DNA of 64,000 nt from Nymphaea colorata. Its lineage: Eukaryota > Streptophyta > Magnoliopsida > Nymphaeales > Nymphaeaceae. A model generated the notes under the pieces. It had not been told where the DNA came from, searched no databases, and worked only from the letters and a program-made list of their open reading frames with translations. The stretch covers positions 14,373,858-14,437,857 of the forward strand of contig NC_045144.1 of assembly GCF_008831285.2 (NCBI RefSeq), written 5' to 3'. Shown here piece by piece: positions 12,101-22,107 of this stretch. The stretch's first letter is position 1. Each line of letters starts with the position of its first letter. The position numbers and the translations under genes are program-made.

Positions 12101-12634
12101 CAACCTAACTTTGCCATTTTTCTTGGGGACCACCACGATGTTCGCCAACCATTCGGGGTAATCGATGGCACGAATGAATTTTGCCTTTAGCAAGTCCTCT
12201 AGTCCTTCTTTTACAGGGCCTTCTAGTCGAGGGTCAAGCTTGCGCAATTTTTGCTTAATCGGCTTGCAATTAGGATTTAAGGGCAAACGATGTTCGACCA
12301 ATTGGGGGTCTAAGCCTGGCATATCTTCATAAGTCCAAGCAAAAGCTTCTTGGTTACTTATAAGAAAGTCCACCAATCTTTTCTTCTCATTCACTGACAA
12401 ACTGGTGCCAATTTGAAGAATTTTAGGATCTTCACTGGTTTCAATATTAATTTCTTCAATTGGATCATTCACCAAAGATGAGGGATGTTCTTGTTTCTGA
12501 ATCTGAGTGAATTCTGGTAATTCTGACTCGGGTATTGCCATAGGTTCCATTTCACCGACTGCTTGTTCGATAAATGCTTTCTGGGGGACTTTCGTGGAAA
12601 AAGAATAAACTGAGACATATTGAGTTCCGACATC
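9194..12634 (-). pseudogene. pol: pol of the Ogre-type element: RT, two RNase H domains, integrase
   Basis: The main open frame starts at the ATG at 12550 and runs 942 codons. The frame stays open upstream to a strong splice-acceptor-like TTTACAG at 12641-12635. RT occupies about residues 120-300, with YIDD at 250-253. A gypsy-type RNase H follows (about 390-515) but has lost acidic catalytic residues (VNES and KLNP where DAS and DHKP are usual). A second, archaeal-type RNase H (about 542-665) keeps D547, E585, D609 and D659. Integrase follows, with H770/H777/C808/C811 and aspartates 840 and 901. A one-base shift near 9780 moves the rest of integrase, including the third catalytic acid, into another frame (9809-9381). 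A further shift near 9400 and an in-frame TGA at 9266-9268 precede the natural end. The product would copy RNA to DNA and insert it, but this copy is broken. Confidence 0.93.
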
Positions 12635-12830
12635 CTGTAAAGAGGATAAAGGAAAGAGTTGGACGAAATTGACAACAAAAAATTACTTGCATTTGCATAT
12701 ATATAAAAAAAGGTTCTTAGTTCATAGAATGGGTTCTCTCATAAGACGAGACAAAAAGATGTTGAAAATTACAAAATTCATGGGAGGATTTTGAAACAAA
12801 AGTGAATACTATTAGCCCCCAAGATCTTCT
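12551..12830 (-). other. Non-coding interval between protease and RT; candidate intron
   Basis: Ogre elements are known to have an intron between protease and RT. Here the gag-pro frame stops at 12831. The pol frame is open from a good acceptor, TTTACAG at 12641-12635. I see no GT donor between the G-patch and the stop; the nearest GT on the minus strand is after the stop, at 12809-12808. Splicing is therefore plausible but the donor is unresolved. The part of 12551-12634 downstream of the acceptor belongs to the pol frame. Confidence 0.55.
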
Positions 12831-15612
12831 TCAAATTCCTTCATGATATCCCAGTCCTCTCATGTTCATCTGAAAAGAGATGCTAATCGGTTGCAAGATG
12901 CCATCTTCATTTTTCCCAAGGCCAGTGAATGGACGGTAGCCACCTTTCAGAAGCAACTGAAAACCCTTGGGGTTTTTCATGAAATGAACATACAATAGGT
13001 GTTCTTGGTAACTTTCACGATTGCTTGAAATAGTATAAGCATTCCCAGATGGTTCCTCTATCTCCATGTTCTGCATCCATTCTTCCAAAGGTCTGTCCTT
13101 TGTTGTTCTTATGCTCGGTACATCTACCGGATCAATTGGCCTAGGGAGCATAGGTTGCATCAACCTCTTGACCGGATCCTCAGCACGGACAGTGATGACT
13201 GATGGACCAAAATTCCATTTCAGGCATTGATGAAGAGTGGATGGGATCCCTCGTACTTGATGGATCCAAGGTCGTCCCAAAAGTAGGTTGTATGATGGTG
13301 GTACATCTACCACATGAAATACAATACAATGGCTAGTATTTTCAATTATCACATTCATGTCGAGGGTACCTTTGCTGTTTATGCCTCGGCCATCGTATCC
13401 GTAGATCTTGGTATTATCAGAACGATATTTGTTTTCACGAAACCCCAATGTTTTAGCCGTGAGATTATGACAAATATTCAAACCACTTCCTCCATCAATC
13501 AAAACATGTGGCACCGTCATCCCATTGACCTGAACAACGATGTAAAGAGCATCTTCATGGAAATATCCCCATTTTGAGAGGTCTTTTTCTGAGAAGGTAA
13601 TTGACTGATTTTTAGAAGCTTGAATCGAGTCTCCCTCATCCATACGTTCTTCCAAGGGGAGGACGTCCAAATAGCATAGATCTTCATCTAAGGAGTCATT
13701 TGATGATTCATCGCCTTGTAAGATAAAAGTCTTTGGAATCATAGGAAGTTTCTTGGGCAAACTTTCTATCCTGCCATTCATCATAGCAATGAAATCTAGA
13801 GGTTCCTTACCTTGGTCTACCACCATGGCTTTGTGTGAGCTGCTCCCAATATAAGGTCGAATGTGCTCTTGTGGATGGTACGGAAGTGGAGTGCCTATAG
13901 TGATCATGGCCACTGCCGCCTTTCCGTGGTCAGGGAATGGATTCCTTAGTATCTCAGGGGTGTTATCATCACAAATCTTGAGATCTTTGTCGATGAAGTC
14001 TTGAATAATATTTTTGAGGACAAAACAATACTCAGTGTCATGACCAGGGGTACGATGAAACTTGCACAGTTTTTCTTTATTTCCTCCCATCATTTTTGGA
14101 GGCTCTGATACTTTTGGCAAGACGATAGTTCCTTTGGCGAGAAGGTATTCCAGGATCTTCTCTCGAGACTGGCTCAAAGGAGTGAATTTCCGGTCGTAGC
14201 TCCAACCTGGGTGTTTGTTTTTCCTTTCATCGTCGCCTTTGAGAAACTGCGTGTTCTTCTTGAAACTGACGTCCTTGTCATACTTGTAGTTATTGCCATG
14301 GTCCTTTCTAATGCCAGCATTGGCTATGAAGTGTGCGGGCAACTGTGTCCTTCCTCCTTTCTTTCCATCTTTTTTGTACTTAGGAGCAATAATTCCATCA
14401 AAATCTCCTTCCTCAATTCCTTCTTCTATCGAGTTTGCTTGTTCAATCAACTCAGCAAAGGTTTTGATTGGGGCATTGCGGATGAGACTTTTCAAGGGTT
14501 GGGCAAGATTTTTCCTAATGAGTGACAAGGCTTGTGTCTCAGAAATGGGCTCCTTCATCTTATTGCATTGCATTCTCCATTGTTGGATGAATTCTCGAGC
14601 CTTTTCTCCCTGTTTCTGACGAAGACTGCAAATGGTACTGAGGGTTGGAGCCATGGGAGCATTTTGTTCGAATCTTTCAACAAACATGTTAATCAACTTG
14701 TCAAACTCCTTCAGCTCGATTGGATTGATATTTTCTTTATACCATTGTGCGGCAATGCCTTCAAGACTTCTTCGAAAATATCGGAACAAAGCTCTGTTAT
14801 TTGTCCGAATTTTGTAGCAATCATTGAAAAAGGTTGAAAGATGAACGTGTGGACAAGTGGTTCCATCATATCTGATGAATTCTCTGGGCAAGCCTTTCAC
14901 GTCTTCGTCTCCTTCAATGCCAAGGTAGTAGTCCTCACATGAGTATAAACGTTTCCCCTTCCCCCTAAGCTCAAGATTTTTCATTCTTTTCTCCATTTCG
15001 TAGAATCTGCGCTTAGTTGGACTTTCATCATCACTTGATTCGACCAATTCTGGCTTGGTCTTTTTCTTCTTGCCCTTGATCTCCTTTACTTTTTCTTCAG
15101 AACTCTCACTGTCTGAGCTGCTGCTAGTGATGTATTTCTTTGTCTTTTTTACTTTCTTGGTAGGTTTTCTCTTCCTTTTGGGCTTCTCTTCTGAACTTTC
15201 AGTAGTGATAGGACTGGGTGAGCTGTTTTCTATCATAACATCTTTTCCTTTTTTATTTTTCTTTGTTGTCTTTTTCTTTTTGAGAGAAAACAGTTCGGGT
15301 TTTTCTTCCTTACTAGTTGTCGAATCTGAACCCAAATGGTCTTCATCCTGATTTTCAACAAAAGACTTGTTTTTTTTTCTTTCCTTTTTGCTTGGCAGTC
15401 TTTTCATTGTTCGGCTCTGGAGTAACCATCAAGGCCTTTTGCTCTTCTTGCTCTTTCATGAATCGCTCCATGAACAAACGGAACATATAGTAAGCTTCTG
15501 GCTCGATTGCTAGGAGGCCAAGTGTTTCTGGACGGAGTTCAGAGGATGAAGCCTCGTTTTGAGGAGTCTGCTTAGCTTGCGATCTAGTTTCAACCATCTT
15601 GTTGGCTTTCAA
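12831..15612 (-). pseudogene. gag: gag-protease with C-terminal G-patch
   Basis: The natural start is at 15612 or the second ATG at 15597. The N-terminal 85 codons and the following 858-codon frame (from 15407) are separated by one extra base in a run of nine A at about 15370, so gag is frameshifted in this copy. In the 858-residue part: a Lys/Ser-rich charged region (1-140), the capsid-like gag core (about 170-345), a zinc knuckle CKFHRTPGHDTEYC (about 448-461), an aspartic protease with LIDGGSGLN (D638), and at the extreme C-terminus a G-patch-like segment with GLGKNEDG and GLGYHEG (about 823-857). The product would form the particle core and cleave the polyprotein. A G-patch after protease is known from some retroelements and may bind nucleic acid. 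Confidence 0.9.
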
Positions 15613-15769
15613 GTATTCACCTTATGACATAAGAAAATAGAGTTATTGGACGGAAATGATGACAAAATGAAGGTTCATATTGCATTACAAGTTTTTAAAA
15701 GTTACATCCAAATATACTAATAAAGATGACAACGACAGAAGGAATACAAAGTTGACAACATAAAACTTT

Positions 15770-16990
15770 TTAGGGAAGGATGGATGGTGGTCGGTTGGCA
15801 GCCCACCACTCAGCATATTCCTTCTTCACCACTGGGCCTATGAACCAAGTGTATGATATTTGTGTCTTCCATTCTTGTCGAGCTACTGCAAACAATGCTA
15901 TCCATTGAGGAGAACTAAGGTCAAATTCGGGAATAGCTCCAATTGGTGCATGCACAGAGACCATCTTCTGCCTTTGAGAGAACTGTCTCATACATCTATC
16001 AGCACAATAATCAACTATGAAGTAAGGGCCCAAGAGTGTGGTATGCCCATGATGATGGTGAGTGTATCGGGGTAGGCTCTGCCGACGATCACAATAATCC
16101 CAAATGATATCTCCTTCATTCAATTGCTCGATCAAACGACGGTATTGCTCCAAGGTTGTCAATGATCCATCAGTGTTTCTGAATAGACTGGCTTGGGGTC
16201 CCGCATGTTTGAGGAACCACAATTGTAAAGCATATGTGCATCCTTCTATGAAGTCGATATCTCCAATGGTAAAGCGGGTGAGTCCTCGGTAAAGGAAGGC
16301 TAAGGCTGTCATTGCTACTGACAAGTGTCGGGTCCCTCTATGCCCCCATACTCGAAAAAGTTGGGCAATACGGACATCTAAAAGGTCACTTCCATTGGTA
16401 AAAAGGGTCACTCCTACTGTGCAGAGCATCATACAATGTTTAATTCTCCCTATGGCTTTTCGAGGTAGGGTAGAAGGTTCAACATAGGTTCCAAATTCTT
16501 CATACAAATTTTTCATGTTGATGCTTTGATTTTCATGGTTTTCTACTAAAGGCCAAGTTTTCCGTCCAGTAAAGTGAGCAATGAGGTCATTTGCATTGAC
16601 CTTGGTTGGGTTCATAAGGAATTGTTTTTCCAATAGATCATTTGGGTCACAAGTTGGGGTAGGGAGGTCTAGTATTTCGGTAAATTCATCTAGTAATATT
16701 GTCATTTCTCCCCATGGAAACCAAAAAGAGGAGGTCCTTGGGTTCCAACGCTCGGCGATTGCATGTACCAAATTTCCATTAACTGACTGCATTCCTCCAG
16801 CTGCCACTGTCTCTAGCCCACATTCTTCAAAGTAAGAAGGAAACATCCGAGAGAAGGTGGGATGCCAAGTCCGATACCATTCGGGAGCCAAAGGTTGAGA
16901 CTCAAGAGAAATGTAGGTGGACCGTTCGGGACCTTCCCCAAAGAGGATGTGATCATAAGGGAATGTGACACCACGTTGGAAAGAATACAT
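15770..16990 (-). CDS. ORF1, plant mobile domain/DUF7745-like protein of the retrotransposon
   Basis: An intact 406-residue frame in sense with gag, starting about 780 nt after the PBS and ending 157 nt before the gag start. Residues 74-110 carry the conserved block NLVHAIAERWNP, then FWFPWGEMTILLDEF and LDLP, which resembles the N-terminal half of plant mobile domain (MAIN/MAIL1-like) and DUF7745 proteins found in plant transposons. Later parts are rich in aromatic and basic residues (WGHRGTRHL, WFLKHAGPQ, EYAEWWAANRP). No signal peptide or membrane segment is seen. An extra ORF between 5' LTR and gag is typical of Ogre elements, with function unknown. It is the only undamaged long frame of this element. 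The family match is from memory of motifs, so the exact Pfam name is uncertain. Confidence 0.75.
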   Translation of the reverse strand: MYSFQRGVTFPYDHILFGEGPERSTYISLESQPLAPEWYRTWHPTFSRMFPSYFEECGLETVAAGGMQSVNGNLVHAIAERWNPRTSSFWFPWGEMTILLDEFTEILDLPTPTCDPNDLLEKQFLMNPTKVNANDLIAHFTGRKTWPLVENHENQSINMKNLYEEFGTYVEPSTLPRKAIGRIKHCMMLCTVGVTLFTNGSDLLDVRIAQLFRVWGHRGTRHLSVAMTALAFLYRGLTRFTIGDIDFIEGCTYALQLWFLKHAGPQASLFRNTDGSLTTLEQYRRLIEQLNEGDIIWDYCDRRQSLPRYTHHHHGHTTLLGPYFIVDYCADRCMRQFSQRQKMVSVHAPIGAIPEFDLSSPQWIALFAVARQEWKTQISYTWFIGPVVKKEYAEWWAANRPPSILP

Positions 16991-17770
16991 CTTGAATGAT
17001 GACTCTAAAAGATAAAAATTGAATTAGTGGAAAACATTGACTAGGTTGACAAAGACAATATGAGGTAGATGTGTGGAATGAGGTTGCAAATCATCACATA
17101 AGGTTTCACGCACATCAACATCTATCATGAAATAATTTTCTTTTTTTTTAGAAAATTGGGTATAGGAACCTAATTGAGATAATTTTGTGTCACGATAATC
17201 CGATATCAAGTTATGCTTATATACCTTAGCCAAATGGCTTAGTACGAGCATAGATTCTTCCTTAGGCAACTAAGGGTAGAGTTCATCAACTTCTTCTTGA
17301 TCACTCGTCGATATACCATAAATTACCACTCATGGTACTAACGAGGGGGCGTTCCCGCCCAAGGTGTGGTCTAGTTGTAAGGCTTAGTCTTGTGCTACCG
17401 CCAAAGACCAAGCCCGGCAACACGATGACCGGGACAAATAGGTATGAGGAATTTTGAAATATGAGAAATCATATAAATTGAGTTGTCTCTAATGCAATGT
17501 TGCCTAAGTTTGAAGATTAAAATAGAAGAGCAAACATGGCTTTCAAACAACTCCTAAATTGAGAAGGGTGGTATGTGATCATAAATATGTGTGAACATGA
17601 TTGATCATTCTCAATTAGTCCTATGTGCAAGAAAACATTCACAATCATCAAATAATGAAATGAAATGCCAATAGGGTCGACGCCAAAATAGGGGACATGC
17701 TTTATCATTGGCAATACATGAGATGTTCAAATTAGTGAAAATGCATCAATAATCATAGCCAAACGATGAC
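16991..17770 (-). other. 5' leader of the Ogre-type element
   Basis: Transcribed leader between PBS and ORF1. It holds short A/T runs and GC-rich patches around 17340-17440 that can fold, which would suit packaging or dimerisation, but this is inference. No ORF of interest. Confidence 0.6.
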
Positions 17771-17790
17771 GGGTCCCATCACGGTCGCCA
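17771..17790 (-). promoter_or_regulatory. Primer-binding site (tRNA-Arg-like)
   Basis: The minus strand reads TGGCGACCGTGATGGGACCC two bases after the 5' LTR end. The leading TGG pairs with tRNA CCA, and the acceptor-stem part GACCGTG with discriminator G fits plant tRNA-Arg, the primer reported for Ogre elements. The isoacceptor cannot be fixed without the genome's tRNA set. Confidence 0.85.
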
Positions 17791-20249
17791 TCTGTTTGCA
17801 TCTCAAAATTTTCATTGGTTTTGGAGTGCTCCAGAAAAAATAAGGTTTTTGTTTTGAAAGAGGAAAGAAAGGGACTCGCCCGTCGGTACGAGGATCGACC
17901 GTTCCCGGTGCCTTTACCGGGGGTAATCAACCCAAGGACTATGTTTATCATTGATACATTTCGTTTTAACTTAAACATCTTTTTGATTCTACTACCGGGG
18001 TAATCAACCCAAGGACTACCACAACATTCATCTAATGTCATTCCTACCACAACATACATCTAAGATTTCGTTATTATAATTATTGTATATAAGAAGGAAA
18101 AGTTTTTGAAAAGGGATAGAGATTGTAGACCATCAAGCATGATTCCAATATTGGGTCATTGCTTGGTTTGTGGTCTTATTGAAGTTGGTAAATAGAAAGT
18201 TCATGAGATGAGAATGTTAAAAAGAATACAAGAGATAAAACACTCTTATGAAAGGAAAGAGAGATATAAAGAAAGACATGCATACATGTGTACATACCAT
18301 CACATATACACATATATGAAAGTTTAAGAGAAAAAGATGTATTGATTCGAAGAGAAATAGAGATTTTAGAGGAAAAGAAAAATATCATACGCATATATGG
18401 GTATGAGAAATGTTATAAGAGAAGATATTTATCTTGAAAAGAGGAATAAATATTTGAAAGAGAGGAGATGGAGCACATGTACATACGTATTCATGCACAT
18501 ATGAAAATTTATAAAATAGAAGGTGAAAGCATAGAGAGAGAAATATGGGGCTCATCATGTTGGCATAAATGTATATAACATGTGTATACATCCATACCTT
18601 CACAAGATTAGAAAAATCAAGGAACAACTTAAAATTACCAACTTCAAATTTAATGTGGGCCGGAGGGGAGCTTGGACTCATGCAAGAGTCTAAGCTAAGT
18701 CCCTAAGGCCATGTTAGAAGGTTCTTTTTGGAAATGTTTTGGAAAATATGATTTATATAAGCATAGAATATTATTATTTAATTTGTTGTAAGGGATATAT
18801 TTCTTCCACCATCGGGTATGAAAGAAAACAAGCAGCATAACGAGGCACTCGTTAGGGTTCCTAATGTGATGATTAAGAAGGAAACTAGCGCAAAATGACA
18901 TGAAAATGCATATTAACATGTACATTTTCGTGAGGGTTTATCCCGGGTTGGACAAGTCCCAACCTCAAAGATTAATATGAAAATAAAGAGTCCCCAAACC
19001 ACACTCTCATTCCCGCCATACATTCACATGTAAGTAAAGAACCAAGCAACCATGCGTGCATAATTTATAGATAACATTCAAGGAATGAAAGAAAGAAAGA
19101 GAATGATGGAAAAAGCAAAGTTCAATTAGGAGGGAAGACATGATGTAACTATGAATTGATATACCACCTCATCTTCTCATGTTCCCGGTGCACTTGAGTA
19201 TAGCCTTTTGACTGTAAAATAGAGATTGAGAGCTAACTCTTTTGGCCATGGAGAAATGAGGAAGAGAGGAAAATAAGAGGAAACAAAAGAACAATAAGAA
19301 TGTATTCATGAAAAGAAAGAACATGATTAAAATGAAAGATCATCTCATCTTTCCATGCTCCCGGTGCACTTTGAGTATAGCCTCTTGTCTCTAAAAAGAG
19401 ATCGAGAGCTACCTTTTTTAAGCCGTGGGGAGATGAAGATGAGGAGAAAATGTAGAAAGAGAAACAATGTTATATTTAATAAAAGAGAAAACATAATTCA
19501 ATCATGAAATGAAAGATCCTCTCATCTTTTCACACTCTCAATGCACTTGAGCATAGCCTCTTGTCTCTAAAAAGAGATTGAGGGCTATCTCCTTTGGTCA
19601 TGGGAAGAGGAAGAAGAGAAAAAAATAAAATAACAATGACAAGACCATATTGAAGAAATGAAATAACAATAACAACAAAAATATATTCATTAAGGAAAAA
19701 ATAACAACAACAAGAATATATTGAAGAGAAGAAAAAGAGCAAGAAGATATTAATATAGAGAAAGAACAAGAACAACAAGAATACTTGAAAGAGCATGATT
19801 TAATTATAAAATAAAATATCATCTCATCTTCTCATGCTCCCGGTGCATTTGAGCATAGCCTCTTGTCTCTAAAAAGAGGTTGAGTGCTATCTCCTTTGGC
19901 CATGGGGAGATGAAGATGAGAAGAGAAAATGAAAACAACAACAAGACTATGTTTAAAAAAAAGAAATAACATAATAATAAGAACATTAATGAAAGAAAGA
20001 AGAGAGAAATGAGAGGGATGAAGATTACATACCTCTAATGGGAAATGACTTAAGGAAGATGAACACCTTCACTTGAAGATCCCCTTTTGAATGAAGCTCC
20101 AAAAGTGCTTGCTTTAAGTTGGAGAAGGAAATGAAAAGAGGAATAGGGAGGGAGAGAGAGAGCTCAAGAGAAACTCTAAGTCTTCAAGTGAGAATACACT
20201 AGAGTTTCTCTCAAGTACCAATCTTGCCCAAGAGGAAGGATATGGGGGG

Positions 20250-20257
20250 TATTTATA
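20250..20257 (-). promoter_or_regulatory. LTR promoter TATA box
   Basis: The minus strand reads CTATAAATACC, a good plant TATA box, conserved in the other LTR at 7969-7976. It lies about 820 bp from the LTR end and just downstream of the 66-bp repeat array, so U3 is about 0.85 kb and transcription should begin near 20220. Confidence 0.75.
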
Positions 20258-20298
20258 GAGGATTTTGGAGCCAAAACCCAAAATTTGAATTTTTTGAC

Positions 20299-20850
20299 CT
20301 CAAAGGACTAAAATCACCATCTAAAAGGAGGTTTTTTGGTCAAAAGGAGAGGCAAATCGGTCTTGTTTAAAAAAAGACTAAAATCACCCTCTAAAATGAG
20401 GTTTTTTGGTCAAAAGGAGGGGCAAATCGGTCTTATTTAAAAAAGACTAAAATCACCCTCTAAAAGGAGGTTTTTTGGTCAAAAGGAGGGGCAAATCGGT
20501 CTTGTTTAAAAAAAGACTAAAATCACCCTCTAAAAGGAGGTTTTTCGGTCAAAATGAAGGGTAAATCGGTCTTGTTTAAAAAAGACTAAAATCACCTTCT
20601 AAAATGAGGTTTTTGGGTCAAAAGGAGGGGCAAATCGGTCTTGTTTAAAAAAGACTAAAATCACCCTTTAAAAGGATGTTTTTTGGTCAAAATGAGGGGC
20701 AAATCGGTCTTGTTTAAAAAAAACTAAAATCACCCTCTAAAAGGAGGCTTTTTGGTCAAAAGGAGGGGCAAATCGGTCTTGTTTGCCCAAAAAGACTAAA
20801 ATCACCCTATAAAAAGGAGGTTTTTGGTCAAAAGGAAGGGCAAATTAGTC
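20299..20850. repeat. 66-bp tandem repeat array in U3 (right LTR)
   Basis: Eight imperfect units with the same consensus as 8017-8491 (GGGGCAAATCGGTCTTGTTT is the clearest marker). The array lies directly upstream of the LTR TATA box in transcriptional sense. The difference in unit number between the LTRs shows the array still changes by slippage or unequal exchange. Confidence 0.85.
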
Positions 20851-21075
20851 TTAAATGATTGATTTGGATCTAAACTTGGGTTTTGGATCTAAAAGTAGTA
20901 TTTTGGATTTAATTTGGATCTGAAAGTTCTATTTTGGATTTAATTTGGATCTGAGAGTAGTATTTTGGATTTAATTTGGATATGAAAGTTGTATTTTGGA
21001 AATCTTGTGCCTTAATTTGAATTTCGCACTTGGATAAAACATCATAGTCCTTCAGAAAAATTTGGGGTGATTACA

Positions 21076-21080
21076 AATGG
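21076..21080. repeat. Target-site duplication AATGG (right)
   Basis: Identical to 5215-5219 and directly follows the LTR terminus TTACA. Confidence 0.95.
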
Positions 21081-21671
21081 TTGGCTACAATTCCACGCAC
21101 TCCAGATGTAATTTCAATGTCCTTTGTGCCTATTTAATACGTAAGTGATTAATCATCTACTTATTGAAGTTTCTTGCTGGTTTTACCAAAATCTGTAACC
21201 ACTTATATTCACTAATTACATGCGGCAGCAATAGTGAGTTTCCTTTACTCCAAGGAATGCCTTTATTTCTGCTAATTGGTAGCCTATCTTTTTAGTGAGA
21301 CAGTAACCTTTTACTTTATTGTTCCTAATATTTCCAAGATAAGCCACAGCTAAATTGGTCTTGTATATACAATCAACACCACTTTTTATGGTATGTACAA
21401 TTAGATTTGTTGAACCGGTACCATTTTCCAAGTGTCTACTTCTTATTTTCGGGTTTGGCAAAATGTAAATGCCTCTTTAAGGTATTCCTGGAGGTTGACA
21501 TCTTTCTTACTTCATTTTAGCTCTATCATCGATCTTCCAAACACATTTTCTTACATTTCATTGCCCAAGGCAACACATACAAATGGAACATTGTGAATTG
21601 ATTTTGACCAGTTTTATTACCTTTTATTGTTGAAAGTTGATATCCTTCTTATGGTGTTCGTTTTTCTGCAG

Positions 21672-21905
21672 TTGTTTGAGTTCTTTCTCACTATTGTTGG
21701 TGATAGGAAGCTGAGTAAGGTAATGGTTTTTATTTTTTTGCTACTTTGGTACAAATGATCAGTTATCACTAAGCCATGCTGAATCATGTCTAAAATTGTA
21801 AGTGTCTTTTGTTTTTTGGGTCATGGTTTTCTCCAGGTTGTTCAGGGAAATGTTAAGGAGCTGTTGTATTATGCTGTTGCTTTTCTGCAAATGACTGAAG
21901 AGCAG
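21672..21905 (+). pseudogene. Importin-9-like gene fragment (two exons and an intron)
   Basis: Exon-like 21672-21719 is preceded by TTTTTCTGCAG and followed by GTAATG. It encodes LFEFFLTIVGDRKLSK. Exon-like 21837-21905 is preceded by TTCTCCAG and followed by GTAGGT. It encodes VVQGNVKELLYYAVAFLQMT then EEQ. Both are phase 0. The peptide matches the middle of plant importin-9-type (importin-beta, HEAT-repeat) nuclear import receptors, where these exons are consecutive. The next importin exon (normally beginning V-x-W-S-x-D-A-N-Q-F) is absent and other sequence follows, so this is a fragment with its intron retained. Confidence 0.8.
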
Positions 21906-21959
21906 GTAGGTTTTGATCTCACAAATGCATCCATATTCTATACTTTACTCAAAGATCCA

Positions 21960-22107
21960 GTAAGAGATGACAAGACTATCAAGGTTGGTTGAATATATAA
22001 GTGTTTGATATTACCTAAAGATGGTTGCTAATCTCTTGTGTGGGTAGGTGTGGGATGCGGTTACTGGTGCTAAACAATATACGTTTGAGTCATGAAGCTC
22101 CTGTTTA
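21960..22107 (+). pseudogene. TOPLESS-like WD40 fragment (two part-exons and an intron)
   Basis: 21960-21983 encodes the end of an exon (VRDDKTIK) followed by a GT donor. After about 64 bp and a TAG acceptor, 22048-22107 encodes VWDAVTGAKQYTFES and, after a 2-base loss, HEAPV. This matches the WD40 region of TOPLESS/TPR co-repressors, where DDKTIK-VWD...KQYTFEGHEAPV is contiguous. It is frameshifted and truncated on both sides. It begins only 55 bp after the importin-like exon, on the same strand. Confidence 0.75.

Larger units (their letters stand above)
5220..21075 (-). mobile_element. Complete Tat/Ogre-type Ty3/Gypsy LTR retrotransposon
   Basis: A 15,856-bp element on the minus strand, bounded by AATGG duplications. 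The LTRs are 5220-8711 and 17793-21075 and carry TG...CA ends. Reading 5' to 3' on the minus strand it has: LTR, tRNA-Arg-like PBS, about 780-bp leader, ORF1, gag-protease, a non-coding gap, pol (RT, gypsy RNase H, archaeal-type RNase H, integrase), a repeat-rich 3' region, a polypurine tract and the second LTR. The large size, the extra ORF before gag, the interruption between protease and RT, the tRNA-Arg-like primer site and the double RNase H are the known marks of Tat-lineage/Ogre elements. Frameshifts in gag and integrase and an in-frame stop near the end of pol suggest it cannot move by itself. Confidence 0.95.
17793..21075 (-). repeat. 5' LTR (right), 3283 bp
   Basis: Runs from TGTTTGCATCTC to GGGGTGATTACA on the plus strand and is clearly homologous to 5220-8711 along its length. 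It lacks the 5411-5754 segment and has one more unit of the 66-bp array (20299-20850). It would drive transcription towards lower coordinates. Confidence 0.95.

Noticed and set aside
5220-21075. Athila or Retand assignment instead of Ogre
   Set aside because: The archaeal-type RNase H and tRNA-Arg-like PBS point to Tat. The ORF1 before gag and the pro-RT interval point to the Ogre branch; Retand usually lacks the upstream ORF1. The exact clade still needs a tree.
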